This document shows positions 1 through 8,197 of a stretch of DNA of 22,462 nt, piece by piece (the first letter of the stretch is position 1; each line of letters begins with the position of its first letter). The stretch is from contig DAOKYY010000059.1 in assembly GCA_035325905.1 (NCBI GenBank), positions 1 to 22,462 on the forward strand, given 5' to 3'. Both the position numbers and the translations under genes were made by a program. Below the pieces are notes generated by a model that was not told the origin of the DNA, ran no database searches, and was given only the letters and a program-made list of their open reading frames with translations. This stretch comes from DYGX01 sp035325905 (GTDB lineage Bacteria > Chloroflexota > Anaerolineae > Aggregatilineales > Aggregatilineaceae).

Positions 1-27
1 AAAAGCGGCAGCGGCGCGCGGCTTGAA

Positions 28-72
28 GTCCCCTCTCCGCGCCGGAGAGGGGATTTAGGGGTGAGGTAAACC
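28..72. repeat. REP-like palindrome with GGGGTGAGG tail
   Basis: Positions 30-39 and 43-52 form a perfect 10-bp inverted repeat (CCCCTCTCCG / CGGAGAGGGG) around a 3-nt loop, extendable by a T-A pair at 29/53. It is followed by ATTTAGGGGTGAGGTAAAC. Palindromes of the form CCTCTCC-GGAGAGG with a trailing TTAGGGGTGAGG are dispersed intergenic repeats in many bacterial genomes; calling this one a genomic repeat is inference from that resemblance. It lies just upstream of the FAD-subunit gene. An inverted copy of its last 11 bases sits at the extreme right end of the window (22452-22462). Confidence 0.55.
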
Positions 73-146
73 TTGCCGACCGCCGTATGTGCCCGATCAT
101 TTCGAAAGATCACTTAGAGGCGCACACCGCCCGTGGATATGCCTTC

Positions 147-1061
147 ATGACCCTTTGGACGCATTATCACACGCCCTCGTCGCTGGACGAGGCGCTCGCG
201 CTGCTTCAGCAGTACGCCGGTCGAGCGCGGGTTATCGGCGGCGGGACCGACCTGTTGCTGGACATCCGCCATGGCACCCTTTCGGCCCCGGACGCGCTGA
301 TCGACATCACGACCATCCCAGAACTGGGTGATGTTACCCACGACGGCGATGATTTGCTGCTCGGCGCGGGGGTGACGCACACGCGCATCGTGCAGGACCC
401 GCTGATCGCCGCCCGCGCGACGTGCCTGGTCGAAAGCTGCGGCGTCGTAGGCGGCCCGCAGGTGCGCAACGTCGGCACGCTGGGTGGCAACGTGGCCCAC
501 GCGCTACCGGCGGGCGACGGCACCACCTCGCTCGTCGCGCTCGACGCGCAAGCGGAAGCGGTGATCGACGGCGAGCGCCGCTGGCTCCCGATCCGCGAGT
601 TGTTCGTGGGACCGGGCCAGTCGCTACTCGACCCGACGCGCGACGTGCTGATCCGGTTTCGAATTCCCCTCTCGAACGAGCGCGAGGCCAGCGCCTTCAA
701 ACGCATCATGCGGCCCCAGGGCGTGGCGCTGCCGATCCTCGGCTGCGCAGCGTGGGTGCGGCTCGACCCGTCCGGCGTGCGGTATGAGGACGCGCGAGTC
801 TGCATCGGACCGGTCGCGCAGGTCCCGGCGCGGGCGGAGGCGGTCGAAGCGGCGCTGCGCGGCCAGCCAGCCGGGGCGAAGACGGTCGAGGCGGCGGTCG
901 AGGCGGCGCGGAACAGCCTGTCGCCGCGCACCAGCAAGTACCGCGCTACTGCCAAATATCGTGAGGAGATGATCGGCGTGCTGCTGCGGCGCGTGCTGCC
1001 GCTGGCCGCCGAGCGCGCCCGCACCGGCGAAGCGGTCGCCGAGGGCGTTGGGTTGGAATAG
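147..1061 (+). CDS. FAD-binding subunit of a xanthine-dehydrogenase-family molybdenum hydroxylase (CoxM/CutM/XdhB type)
   Basis: The 304-residue product should pass electrons from the Fe-S clusters to the final acceptor through FAD in a cytoplasmic molybdenum hydroxylase. The N-terminus YHTPSSLDEALALL is the usual opening of this family. The FAD pyrophosphate-binding segments are visible: ARVIGGGTDLLLDIR (about residues 27-41) and TLGGN (111-115). The length is close to the normal 280-300. I start at ATG 147 because the family homology begins there; an in-frame ATG at 87 would add 20 residues without family character. Neither start has a strong ribosome binding site. The stop codon is 13 bp before the next gene, which encodes the Fe-S/Mo part, so the two form an operon and a complete enzyme. 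The substrate cannot be read from this subunit. Confidence 0.9.
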   Translation: MTLWTHYHTPSSLDEALALLQQYAGRARVIGGGTDLLLDIRHGTLSAPDALIDITTIPELGDVTHDGDDLLLGAGVTHTRIVQDPLIAARATCLVESCGVVGGPQVRNVGTLGGNVAHALPAGDGTTSLVALDAQAEAVIDGERRWLPIRELFVGPGQSLLDPTRDVLIRFRIPLSNEREASAFKRIMRPQGVALPILGCAAWVRLDPSGVRYEDARVCIGPVAQVPARAEAVEAALRGQPAGAKTVEAAVEAARNSLSPRTSKYRATAKYREEMIGVLLRRVLPLAAERARTGEAVAEGVGLE

Positions 1062-1074
1062 GAGACTTATCGGT

Positions 1075-3885
1075 ATGAGCGTGATCAAGCTGACTGTTAA
1101 TGGAAAACCCATCGAGAAAGATATCCCTGAATCGCGCACGCTGGCGCATTTCCTGCGCGAAGACCTCGGCCTGACCGGGACGAAGATCGGCTGCGAAGAG
1201 GCCGAGTGTGGCATTTGCACCGTGCTGGTCAACGGCGTGCCGGTCGACTCGTGCCTGTATCCCGCGTTCAAAGCGCAGGGCGCGTCGATCACCACGATCG
1301 AGGGGCTGGCGCACGGCGAAACGCTTCATCCCTTGCAGCGCGCGTTTGTCGAGCACGGCGCGGTGCAGTGCGGCTTCTGCACGCCCGGCGTGATCATGAC
1401 CGCCAAGGCGCTGCTCGACGGCAACAGCGACCCGTCCGACCACGATATCAAGGTCGCGCTGAAAGATACCTACTGCCGCTGCACCGGCTACACCAGTATT
1501 TTCAATGCGATCCACTCGGCGGCCAGCGAGCTGCGCGGCGAGGGCGCCATCCCCTGGCAGCCGGTCGCCACGGTCGAGCCGCTGAACGCCGTTGGGCAGC
1601 CGGTCGCCCCCCAGGAAGCACTCGACAAGGTCACGGGGCGGGCGCGCTTCACCGACGACTACACCTTCCCCGGCATGTTGTACGGGCGCACGCTGCGCGC
1701 CGCTTACCCGCACGCGCGGATAATTCGGATCGACACCTCGCAAGCCCGCGCGCTGCCGGGCGTTCGCGCGGTCCTGACGCATGAGGATGTGCCGGGCGAC
1801 AACATTCACGGGCTGATTTACGACGATTGGCCGGTGCTGGCGGCGGACAAGGTGCGCTACATGGGCGACCCGGTCGCGATTGTGGCGGCGGATGACGCCG
1901 AGACCGCCGCGCTGGCGCTCAGCCTGATCGAGGTCGAGTACGAGCCGCTGCCGGTCGTGCACGGGCCGGAGTTCGCCAATACGCCGGAGGCGGCGCTGGT
2001 TCACGAGGACTGGCCGGCCGGCAACCTGCTCAAGCACATCCAGGTGCGCCATGGGGATGTCGCCGAGGGCTTCGCCGAGGCGGACGTGGTCATCGAGCGC
2101 GAGTACCGCACGCCGACGATCGAGCACATGTTCATGGAGCCGGAATGCGCGATCGGCGTCCCGGCCGGCTACGACGCCGAGCACGCCAAGCTCACAATCT
2201 ACGTTGGCTCGCAGATTCCGTATGAGGACCGGCGGCAGGCGGCGCGCGCGCTCGGTTTGCCCGAAGACCAGATTCGCGTGCGGGGCGCGCTGATCGGCGG
2301 CGGGTTCGGCGGCAAGGAAGACATCGCGGGACAGATTCATGTTGCCATGCTGGCGCAGGCCACCGGGCGCCCGGTCAAGATGCTCTACACGCGCCAGGAA
2401 TCGCTGCTCTTTCACCCCAAACGCCACGCGACCGTGATCCGCATCAAGACCGGGGCCAGGCGCGACGGCACGCTGATCGCGGTCCAGGCCGAGTTATACG
2501 GCGACGGCGGAGCCTACGCCAGCCTGTCGGACAAAGTCATGACCCGCGCCACAACCCACGCCACCGGGCCATACGTCGTGCCGAACGCCAAGATCGACTG
2601 CTACGTGATGTACACCAACAACCCGCCGTCGGGCGCGTTCCGAGGGTTCGGCGTCACGCAATCGGCTTTCGCGGTGGAGCAGAACATGGACCTCGTCGCC
2701 GAGGCGCTGGGCATGGACCCGATGGAGCTGCGCCGCAAGAACGCGCAGCGCGTCGGCGCGACGACCGCGACCGGCCAGCTTCTGCGCGAGAGCGTTGGGC
2801 TGCTGGAGACCATCGAGCGCGTGGACCGCGACATGCGCGGCGGCGCGGCGGGGCCGTTCCGTTGGGGCTGGCGCGAGGGCAACAAAGCATATGGCTGGGG
2901 CATCGCTTGCGCGTACAAGAACACCGGTCTCGGCGGCGGCGCAGTCGACCGCGCCGTAGCGGAAGTCGAAGTCTTCGAGGACTCGAAGGCCGAGGTGCGA
3001 ACGTCCTCGGCGGACATGGGACAGGGTCTGACCGCCGTTCTGGCGCAAGTCACCGCCGAGGAACTGGGCCTGCCGGTAGACCGCGTGCGCGTGCTGCTCT
3101 CCGACACGGACCTGACACCGGATGGAGGTCCCACGACCGCCTCGCGCCAGACCTACGTCAGCGGCAACGCCGCCCGTCACGCCGCCGCGACGATGCGCGA
3201 CGCGCTGCGCGCCGTAGTCGCCGAGCGCCTGAGCGTCCCGCCCGGCGACCTGCGCTTCGAGCAGGGCGCGGTGCGCTACAACGGCTCGTCGGTCGAGCTG
3301 GGCCAGGTGGTCCGCTGGATGCGCGAAGATGGGTTGGAGGCGCGCGCCCGCTACCAGTATGACGCCCCAACCACGCAGCCGCTCGGCACGGGGGGCGATA
3401 TGCATTTCGCCTTCTCGTACGCGACGCAGGCCGCGCTGGTCGAGGTCGACCTGGAGACCGGCGCGGTGCGCGTGCTGAAGATCATCGCCGCCAACGACGT
3501 GGGCCGCGCGATCAACCCCCGCACGCTGGAAGGCCAGGTCGAGGGCGGCATCTCGATGGGCCTCGGCAACGCGCTGACCGAGGAATACATCGTCGAGAAC
3601 GGCGTTCCCTGGAGCAGCCTGTTCGCCCGCTACAAGACGCCGAGCATCAAGCACACGCCGCAGATCGTCTCGCATATCGTGGAGGAGCCAACCGCAGACG
3701 GGCCGTTCGGCGCGAAAGGCGTCGGCGAGATTACGTCGATCAACACGACTCCGGCCATCGCCAACGCGGTCTATCACGCCACCGGCACGCGCATCTTCCG
3801 CATCCCGATCGACCAGGACGCGCTGCTGCGGGCGATCAGGGCGGGCGAGGCCGAAGTCCATACGACCTGGCATGATGTAAAGTAA
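1075..3885 (+). CDS. Fused 2Fe-2S and molybdopterin-binding subunit, xanthine-dehydrogenase family
   Basis: The 936-residue protein joins two parts usually encoded separately. Residues 1-155 are a plant-type ferredoxin domain with Cys40, 45, 48 and 60 plus the [2Fe-2S] helical domain with Cys99, 102, 134 and 136. Residues from about 180 on are the aldehyde oxidase/xanthine dehydrogenase Mo domain, with GGGFGGKED (408-416), AFRGFG (521-526; Arg523 aligns with the substrate arginine of xanthine dehydrogenases) and GVGE ending in the catalytic Glu885. The AFRGFG form argues for a xanthine-dehydrogenase-like enzyme and against CO dehydrogenase. Escherichia coli XdhD (YgfN) and the proposed selenate-reductase Mo subunits have the same fusion. 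ATG 1075 is preceded by AGGAG at 1060-1064; the open frame reaches 1048 but overlaps the upstream stop. The true substrate (purine or another N-heterocycle) is unknown, and no direct link to the muropeptide genes is evident. Confidence 0.92.
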   Translation: MSVIKLTVNGKPIEKDIPESRTLAHFLREDLGLTGTKIGCEEAECGICTVLVNGVPVDSCLYPAFKAQGASITTIEGLAHGETLHPLQRAFVEHGAVQCGFCTPGVIMTAKALLDGNSDPSDHDIKVALKDTYCRCTGYTSIFNAIHSAASELRGEGAIPWQPVATVEPLNAVGQPVAPQEALDKVTGRARFTDDYTFPGMLYGRTLRAAYPHARIIRIDTSQARALPGVRAVLTHEDVPGDNIHGLIYDDWPVLAADKVRYMGDPVAIVAADDAETAALALSLIEVEYEPLPVVHGPEFANTPEAALVHEDWPAGNLLKHIQVRHGDVAEGFAEADVVIEREYRTPTIEHMFMEPECAIGVPAGYDAEHAKLTIYVGSQIPYEDRRQAARALGLPEDQIRVRGALIGGGFGGKEDIAGQIHVAMLAQATGRPVKMLYTRQESLLFHPKRHATVIRIKTGARRDGTLIAVQAELYGDGGAYASLSDKVMTRATTHATGPYVVPNAKIDCYVMYTNNPPSGAFRGFGVTQSAFAVEQNMDLVAEALGMDPMELRRKNAQRVGATTATGQLLRESVGLLETIERVDRDMRGGAAGPFRWGWREGNKAYGWGIACAYKNTGLGGGAVDRAVAEVEVFEDSKAEVRTSSADMGQGLTAVLAQVTAEELGLPVDRVRVLLSDTDLTPDGGPTTASRQTYVSGNAARHAAATMRDALRAVVAERLSVPPGDLRFEQGAVRYNGSSVELGQVVRWMREDGLEARARYQYDAPTTQPLGTGGDMHFAFSYATQAALVEVDLETGAVRVLKIIAANDVGRAINPRTLEGQVEGGISMGLGNALTEEYIVENGVPWSSLFARYKTPSIKHTPQIVSHIVEEPTADGPFGAKGVGEITSINTTPAIANAVYHATGTRIFRIPIDQDALLRAIRAGEAEVHTTWHDVK

Positions 3886-3893
3886 GCAAAAAG

Positions 3894-3983
3894 CAGCCAG
3901 ATACAGCTAAAGACAGCGAGAAGCAGCTGAGAACAGCCGGGAGGGATACGCTGTATTTAAGCTGTTTTTTGCTGCTTCTAGCT
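3894..3983. repeat. 10-bp-phased CAGC / GCTG repeats forming a large imperfect inverted repeat
   Basis: Right after the Mo-subunit stop codon, CAGC occurs at 3894, 3904, 3914, 3924 and 3934, exactly every 10 bp. After a 12-bp centre the complement GCTG occurs at 3950, 3961 and 3971, with GCT at 3981. The two halves can pair. The best stem is GAAGCAGCTGAGAACAGC (3920-3937) with GCTGTTTTTTGCTGCTTC (3961-3978): 18 positions with one T-T and one A-A mismatch region and G-U wobbles. No U-tract follows, so it is not a classic terminator, although it separates two transcription units. It could be an mRNA 3'-end hairpin or a phased protein-binding array. Confidence 0.6.
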
Positions 3984-3996
3984 TTGCACCTATAAT
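3969..3996 (+). promoter_or_regulatory. Candidate sigma70-type promoter for the epimerase-decarboxylase pair
   Basis: A perfect -10 hexamer TATAAT (3991-3996) lies 35 bp before the epimerase start codon. At a 16-bp spacing there is a weak -35 candidate, TTGCTG (3969-3974, three of six matches to consensus). The right arm of the phased GCTG repeat overlaps the -35 region, so a protein bound there or a local DNA structure could affect the promoter. The function is inferred from the motif only. Confidence 0.5.
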
Positions 3997-4031
3997 GCGC
4001 CCGGCAACGTCGCGTCCTGTTTCGGGAATCG

Positions 4032-5087
4032 ATGATGACCACCACACTGGAAGTTGAACCGCTCTCGCTGACCCTGCGCACGCCGTTCACGCTATCCTAC
4101 GGCACGACGACCGCGCGCGAGAACTTGCTTATCCGGCTGCGCACCGGCGATCAGGTCGCGCTGGGCGAGGCGGCGATCGTCCCGTACTACCACGAGACCG
4201 CCGGGCGCGTCACAGCTTATGTAGCAAGCTCGGTCGTGCAGGGCGCGGTCAACCACGACCCGCTGCACCTGGAGGACGCGCTCAACGCGCTGCCGCCCAC
4301 GCCTTCTTCGTTCGCGCGCGCCGCGCTCGATATCGCCCTGCACGACCGCTGGGGGGCGGCGCTTGGCGAGCCGCTTTGGCGCCTGTGGGGCCTCAACCCG
4401 GCGCGCTGCCCGGCCACCTCGTACACGATCGCGATGGACGACGACGAGGCTGCCTACCTTGAGCGGGTCCGGGCGGCCGGGCAGCGGTTCGGCCTGCTTA
4501 AGCTCAAGGCGGGCAGCCCGGCCGGGTGGGAGCGCGATTGGCAGCGCATCCAGGCGGCGCGCCAGGTCACGGACGCCGCGCTATGCGTCGACGCCAACAA
4601 CGGCTGGGACCGCGCGGCGGCGCAGGCGATCATCCCCCGGCTGAGCGAGCTGGGCGTGGTGTTCGTCGAGCAGCCGCTGCCGCGCGACGATCTGGACGGC
4701 TGGCGCGAAGTCCGCCGCGTCCTACCCGCCGATCACCCGCCGCTGATCGCCGACGAAGCGGTGCAGGGTGTTGAGAGCGTCGCGCCGCTGGCCGGGCTGG
4801 CGGATGGCATCAACATCAAGCTCGCCAAGTGTGGCGGCCTGCGCCCGGCCCGCGACATGATCGCCCTGGCGCGCGCCTTCGGGATGCAGATCATGATCGG
4901 CTGCATGGTCGAAAGCTCGGTCGCGGTGACGGCCGCGGCGCACCTCGCTCCGCTGGCCGATTACGCCGACCTCGATGCTAATCTGCTGATTGCCAACGAT
5001 CCGTTCGCAGGCGTGCTGCTTGAGGGAGACCAACTGATCCTGCCCGACCGGCCAGGGTTGGGAGTAACCGCTCGTGTCGCTGCGTGA
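4032..5087 (+). CDS. Dipeptide epimerase, L-Ala-D/L-Glu epimerase type (enolase superfamily)
   Basis: The 351-residue protein belongs to the muconate-lactonizing subgroup of the enolase superfamily. Visible active-site elements are the KxK motif (Lys157, Lys159), the metal ligands Asp187 (VDANN), Glu213 (FVEQP) and Asp241 (IADEA), the opposing base Lys263 (NIKLAKCGG), GCMVESS (290-296), and DLD (Asp313, Asp315). That DxD near the C-terminus binds the substrate amino group in dipeptide epimerases and separates them from muconate or o-succinylbenzoate enzymes. The expected reaction is L-Ala-D-Glu to L-Ala-L-Glu, which makes the murein dipeptide usable by ordinary peptidases (E. coli YcjG, B. 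subtilis YkfB). The gene has its own likely promoter and overlaps the next gene by 14 bp. The NlpC/P60 peptidase in the facing operon would supply its substrate. Some relatives act on other dipeptides, so exact specificity is not proven. Confidence 0.9.
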   Translation: MMTTTLEVEPLSLTLRTPFTLSYGTTTARENLLIRLRTGDQVALGEAAIVPYYHETAGRVTAYVASSVVQGAVNHDPLHLEDALNALPPTPSSFARAALDIALHDRWGAALGEPLWRLWGLNPARCPATSYTIAMDDDEAAYLERVRAAGQRFGLLKLKAGSPAGWERDWQRIQAARQVTDAALCVDANNGWDRAAAQAIIPRLSELGVVFVEQPLPRDDLDGWREVRRVLPADHPPLIADEAVQGVESVAPLAGLADGINIKLAKCGGLRPARDMIALARAFGMQIMIGCMVESSVAVTAAAHLAPLADYADLDANLLIANDPFAGVLLEGDQLILPDRPGLGVTARVAA

Positions 5088-6333
5088 TCCCCAAAGCGCG
5101 GGACTGAACGAGTCGATCCACTACGAAGGCGGCGCGCTGTGGTGCGAGGCCGTGCCGCTCGACGCGCTGGCCGATGAGATCGGCACGCCCGCCTACGTCT
5201 ACAGCGCGACGCGCCTCCGCGCCAATGTTGCGCGCCTGCAAGCCGCCTTCGCGCCGCTGCACGCCGCGATCCACTATAGCCTCAAGGCGAACGCGAATCT
5301 CGCGATCGTGCGCCTGCTGGCGGGCCTCGGCCTGGGCATGGATGCAGTCAGCGGCGGTGAGATCAACCGCGCCCGGCGCGCCGGGGTCGATCCGGCCCGG
5401 ATCGTCTTCGCGGGCGTCGGCAAGACCCCGGCGGAGCTGGCCTACGCGCTGGACGTGGGCGTCGGCTGGATCAATGTCGAGAGCCATGACGAGCTGCGCC
5501 TGCTGGACGGGCTGGCGGCAGAACGGAAAACCCGCCCGCGTGTCGCGCTGCGGCTGAACCCCGGCATCAGCGCGCGCACGCACCCCCACATCGCCACCGG
5601 GCATCTCGGCGCCAAGTTCGGCATGCCGCCGGATGTGATCGCGGCAATTCTGGCGCGCCAGGACGCGACGCCGCACGTCGCGATTGAGGGACTGCACGTC
5701 CACATTGGCAGCCAGCTTGGCCGTGTTGAGGAAACGGTCGACGCCGTGCGGGAGGCGCAGGCGCTCGCCGCGCCTTATCCCACGCTGCGCACGCTGAACA
5801 TCGGCGGCGGCTTCCCGGTCGCGTATACCGATGACGAGCATTATCCCGATCCTGCTCAGTTCGCCGCCGCGCTGCGCCCGCTACTGGAGGGCTGGCAGGT
5901 CAAGCTGGAGCCGGGCCGCTCGGTAGTGGCTGACGCCGGTCTGCTGCTGGTCAGCGTGCTCTACGTTAAGCGTCAGGGAGGGCACCGCTTCGTCATCACC
6001 GACGGCAGCATGACCGAGCTAATCCGCCCGGCGTTGTACGAGGCAGTGCATCCGGTCGCTCCGGTGCGCGCGGCAGCGGCGATTGGCCCCGCGATCGTCG
6101 CCGGGCCGGTATGCGAGAGCGCCGACGTGCTGCACCGGGGCGCGGACCTGCCGCCGCTGGCGCCGGGCGACCGGCTGGCGGCGCTGGTCGCCGGAGCTTA
6201 CGGAATGGTGATGGCGTCCAACTATAACCTGCGCGTGCGTCCGCCGGAAGTGTTGGTCGAGGGCGATGCGTGGCGCGTGGTGCGGCAGCGCGAGTCGTGG
6301 GACGACCTGCTTCGGCTCGAAGAAGACGCTTAA
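5074..6333 (+). CDS. lysA: Diaminopimelate decarboxylase (fold type III PLP enzyme)
   Basis: The 419-residue product has the complete signature of alanine-racemase-fold decarboxylases: the PLP lysine in YSLKAN (Lys71), HIGSQ (210-214), the glycine-rich phosphate loop GGGF (244-247), EPGR (279-282), CESAD with the catalytic Cys347, and the GAYG/NYN tyrosines near 376 and 384. The CESxD form is typical of meso-DAP decarboxylase rather than ornithine or arginine decarboxylases. The GTG start at 5074 overlaps the epimerase end by 14 bp and is preceded by GGAG at 5061-5064, which indicates translational coupling. Coupling to a murein-dipeptide epimerase suggests it converts meso-DAP freed from stem peptides to lysine, although it could equally be the biosynthetic LysA of the cell. 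The gene ends 22 bp from the convergent murQ stop codon, with no obvious terminator between them. Confidence 0.88.
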   Translation: MSLRDPQSAGLNESIHYEGGALWCEAVPLDALADEIGTPAYVYSATRLRANVARLQAAFAPLHAAIHYSLKANANLAIVRLLAGLGLGMDAVSGGEINRARRAGVDPARIVFAGVGKTPAELAYALDVGVGWINVESHDELRLLDGLAAERKTRPRVALRLNPGISARTHPHIATGHLGAKFGMPPDVIAAILARQDATPHVAIEGLHVHIGSQLGRVEETVDAVREAQALAAPYPTLRTLNIGGGFPVAYTDDEHYPDPAQFAAALRPLLEGWQVKLEPGRSVVADAGLLLVSVLYVKRQGGHRFVITDGSMTELIRPALYEAVHPVAPVRAAAAIGPAIVAGPVCESADVLHRGADLPPLAPGDRLAALVAGAYGMVMASNYNLRVRPPEVLVEGDAWRVVRQRESWDDLLRLEEDA

Positions 6334-6355
6334 TTCACCCTGGAAATACAAAGTG

Positions 6356-7234
6356 CTACGCGTCGATGACCGCGCGCAGGGCGCCGCCGGCGGCCCGCAG
6401 CAGCGCGCGCGCTTCGTCCGGGGAGACGCCGCGCCGCGCCACGACAATCGCGGGCTTCACCTCATTGCCTGTCAGAGACAGCAACCGGGCGGCTTCCGCG
6501 TCGTCCACCCCGGCGACATGGCTCACGATACGCCGGGCGCGCTCGGCCAGCTTCTGGTTCGTCACCTTGACATCGACCATCAGGTTGCCGTAGACCTTGC
6601 CGAGACGCACCATGACCGCCGTGCTGATCATGTTGAGCACCATCTTCTGCGCGGTCCCGGCTTTCAGGCGGGTGGAACCGGCCAGCACCTCCGGCCCGAC
6701 GACGACCGGGATACCGATTTGCGCGCGGTCAAGCATTGGCGCGGGGTCGTTGCAGGAGACCGCAACCGTCAGCGCGCCGAGCGTGCTAGCGTAATCCAGC
6801 GCGCCGAGGACATACGGCGTTCGCCCGCTGGCGGCGATCCCCACGACTGCGTCCAGCGCGCCCGTGCTCACCGCTTGCAGATCGCGCTGCCCATCCTCGT
6901 AGCGGTCTTCCGCGCCTTCAACCGCTAGCGTCAGCGCCGGCTCGCCTCCGGCGATCACCCCAACCACCAGCCCTGGATCGACGCTGAAGGTCGGGACGCA
7001 CTCGACCGCATCCAGCACGCCGAGGCGCCCGCTCGTCCCCGCGCCAACATAAATCAGCCGCCCTCCCGCCCGCAGCCGCTCGACGATGGCCTCCACCGCG
7101 CGGGCGATGGCGGGTAGCGCCCTGCGCACCGCCGCCGCGACGGTCGCGTCCTCGTCATTCATCGCGGTCACAATTTCCAGCGCCGAGAACCGGTCAAGCT
7201 CGGCAGTGCGCGGGTTGGATTCTTCGGTCAGCAT
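6356..7234 (-). CDS. murQ: N-acetylmuramic acid 6-phosphate etherase
   Basis: MurQ cleaves the lactyl ether of MurNAc-6-phosphate in the cytoplasm, giving GlcNAc-6-phosphate and D-lactate. The 292-residue protein is collinear with E. coli MurQ: TEESN near the N-terminus, the SIS-domain sugar-phosphate loop GAGTSGRLG (64-72), LDAVEC with Glu78 (E. coli Glu83), VEGAED with Glu109 (E. coli Glu114), and GIAASGRTPYV. The SIS domain is followed by the C-terminal helical segment ending in the characteristic KPAIVV stretch. ATG 7234 is chosen because the family start MLTEESN lies there; AAAGGA lies 12 nt upstream. It is the last gene of the long minus-strand cluster, 39 bp after the sugar kinase gene. 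No nagA or nagB accompanies it, so its GlcNAc-6-P must enter a pathway encoded elsewhere. Confidence 0.96.
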   Translation of the reverse strand: MLTEESNPRTAELDRFSALEIVTAMNDEDATVAAAVRRALPAIARAVEAIVERLRAGGRLIYVGAGTSGRLGVLDAVECVPTFSVDPGLVVGVIAGGEPALTLAVEGAEDRYEDGQRDLQAVSTGALDAVVGIAASGRTPYVLGALDYASTLGALTVAVSCNDPAPMLDRAQIGIPVVVGPEVLAGSTRLKAGTAQKMVLNMISTAVMVRLGKVYGNLMVDVKVTNQKLAERARRIVSHVAGVDDAEAARLLSLTGNEVKPAIVVARRGVSPDEARALLRAAGGALRAVIDA

Positions 7235-7273
7235 AAGCGAATCAGGTCCTTTGCAGCGTGTCAGGTTTGCGCT

Positions 7274-8197
7274 TTATGGTTGCGCTTTCAGAGCGTCGCG
7301 CGCCAGCAGCGCGGCGCCGATCGCAGGCGAATAGCGGGCTGTCGGCAGAGCCGGCAGGCCAAGCCGGGCGCACAGCGCCTCGCTGAGCGGGTTTGGCGCG
7401 CTGAGCAGCCCGCCTGCAAACGCGATCGCGGGCCGCCGCATGGACAGCGCGCGCATCACCGCGCGGGCGGCGTGCGCTAACTCCTGCGCGCCGCGCGCGA
7501 CAAGCGCCCCTGCCGCCGGATCGCCATCCGCCGCAGCCGCCAGCACAACCTCGGCCAGCCGGGCGATCGCGGGTGTGCGCGGGACGCCGGCCCGGTAAAG
7601 CCACGCGATCAGGTCGCGCGCGCCGGAAAGCTCTAGCGCTTCGAGCAGCGCCGCGCTCAGGGCAGTCTGCGGGCCGCGACCATCGGCGGCGCGCACCACG
7701 GCGCGCAGGCCCTCCAGCCCCAGCCAATAGCCGCTGCCCTCGTCGCCGAGCAGGTAGCCCCACCCCCCGGCCAGCGCGCTGCGCCCGCGCGCGTTCACGC
7801 CGTAGGCGAGACTGCCGGTCCCGGCCAGGATCAGCACGCCGCGCCGCCGTCCGAGCGCCCCGACCAGCGCGATCTCGTAGTCGGCGCTCGGCACCACGCG
7901 CGCGCCGGGCGTCACGCCGCTGACCACCTCGCGCAGCCAGCCGGCGGAATGGCTCGCTGCCGCGCCCGCGACGCCGATACCGACCACGGCGACACGCTCA
8001 TGAGAAACCCCTGCCGCATCGAGCGCCGCGCGCACGGCGTTTTGAATTGTCACGGCGGCGGCAGCCCGCCCGACTGTACCGGGATTGACCGCGCCTCCCT
8101 CCGCCTGTCCGAGCAGGGTCAGGTCCGGCGTGGTGACGACGACGCGCACGGCGCTGCCGCCGCCGTCAATCCCGACCAGCGCGCGCGACTCAGTCAT
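7274..8197 (-). CDS. BadF/BcrA-type N-acetylhexosamine kinase, probably MurNAc/GlcNAc kinase (MurK-like)
   Basis: This 307-residue ASKHA-fold kinase shows the phosphate-1 loop GIDGGGSAVRV (9-19), the segment SADYEIAL with likely catalytic Asp106, the phosphate-2 loop GTGSLAYG (126-133) and GGWGYLLGDEGSGYWLG (144-160). This is the pattern of GlcNAc kinases and of Clostridium acetobutylicum MurK, which phosphorylates both MurNAc and GlcNAc at O6. In a cluster with murQ, nagZ and namZ but no PTS MurP, it is the natural way to activate free MurNAc, and perhaps GlcNAc, set free in the cytoplasm. ATG 8197 is preferred over the GTG at 8209 because it forms an ATGA overlap with the anmK stop codon. 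The choice between MurNAc, GlcNAc or both cannot be made from sequence alone. Confidence 0.85.
   Translation of the reverse strand: MTESRALVGIDGGGSAVRVVVTTPDLTLLGQAEGGAVNPGTVGRAAAAVTIQNAVRAALDAAGVSHERVAVVGIGVAGAAASHSAGWLREVVSGVTPGARVVPSADYEIALVGALGRRRGVLILAGTGSLAYGVNARGRSALAGGWGYLLGDEGSGYWLGLEGLRAVVRAADGRGPQTALSAALLEALELSGARDLIAWLYRAGVPRTPAIARLAEVVLAAAADGDPAAGALVARGAQELAHAARAVMRALSMRRPAIAFAGGLLSAPNPLSEALCARLGLPALPTARYSPAIGAALLARDALKAQP

Noticed and set aside
946..2427. Long minus-strand ORF (493 codons) opposite the Mo-hydroxylase gene
   Set aside because: It is an antisense shadow typical of GC-rich codon bias; the plus-strand frame has the full set of Fe-S and Mo motifs.
6334..6355. Bidirectional terminator between lysA and murQ
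   Set aside because: The 22-bp convergent gap holds no stem-loop or T-tract that would support one.
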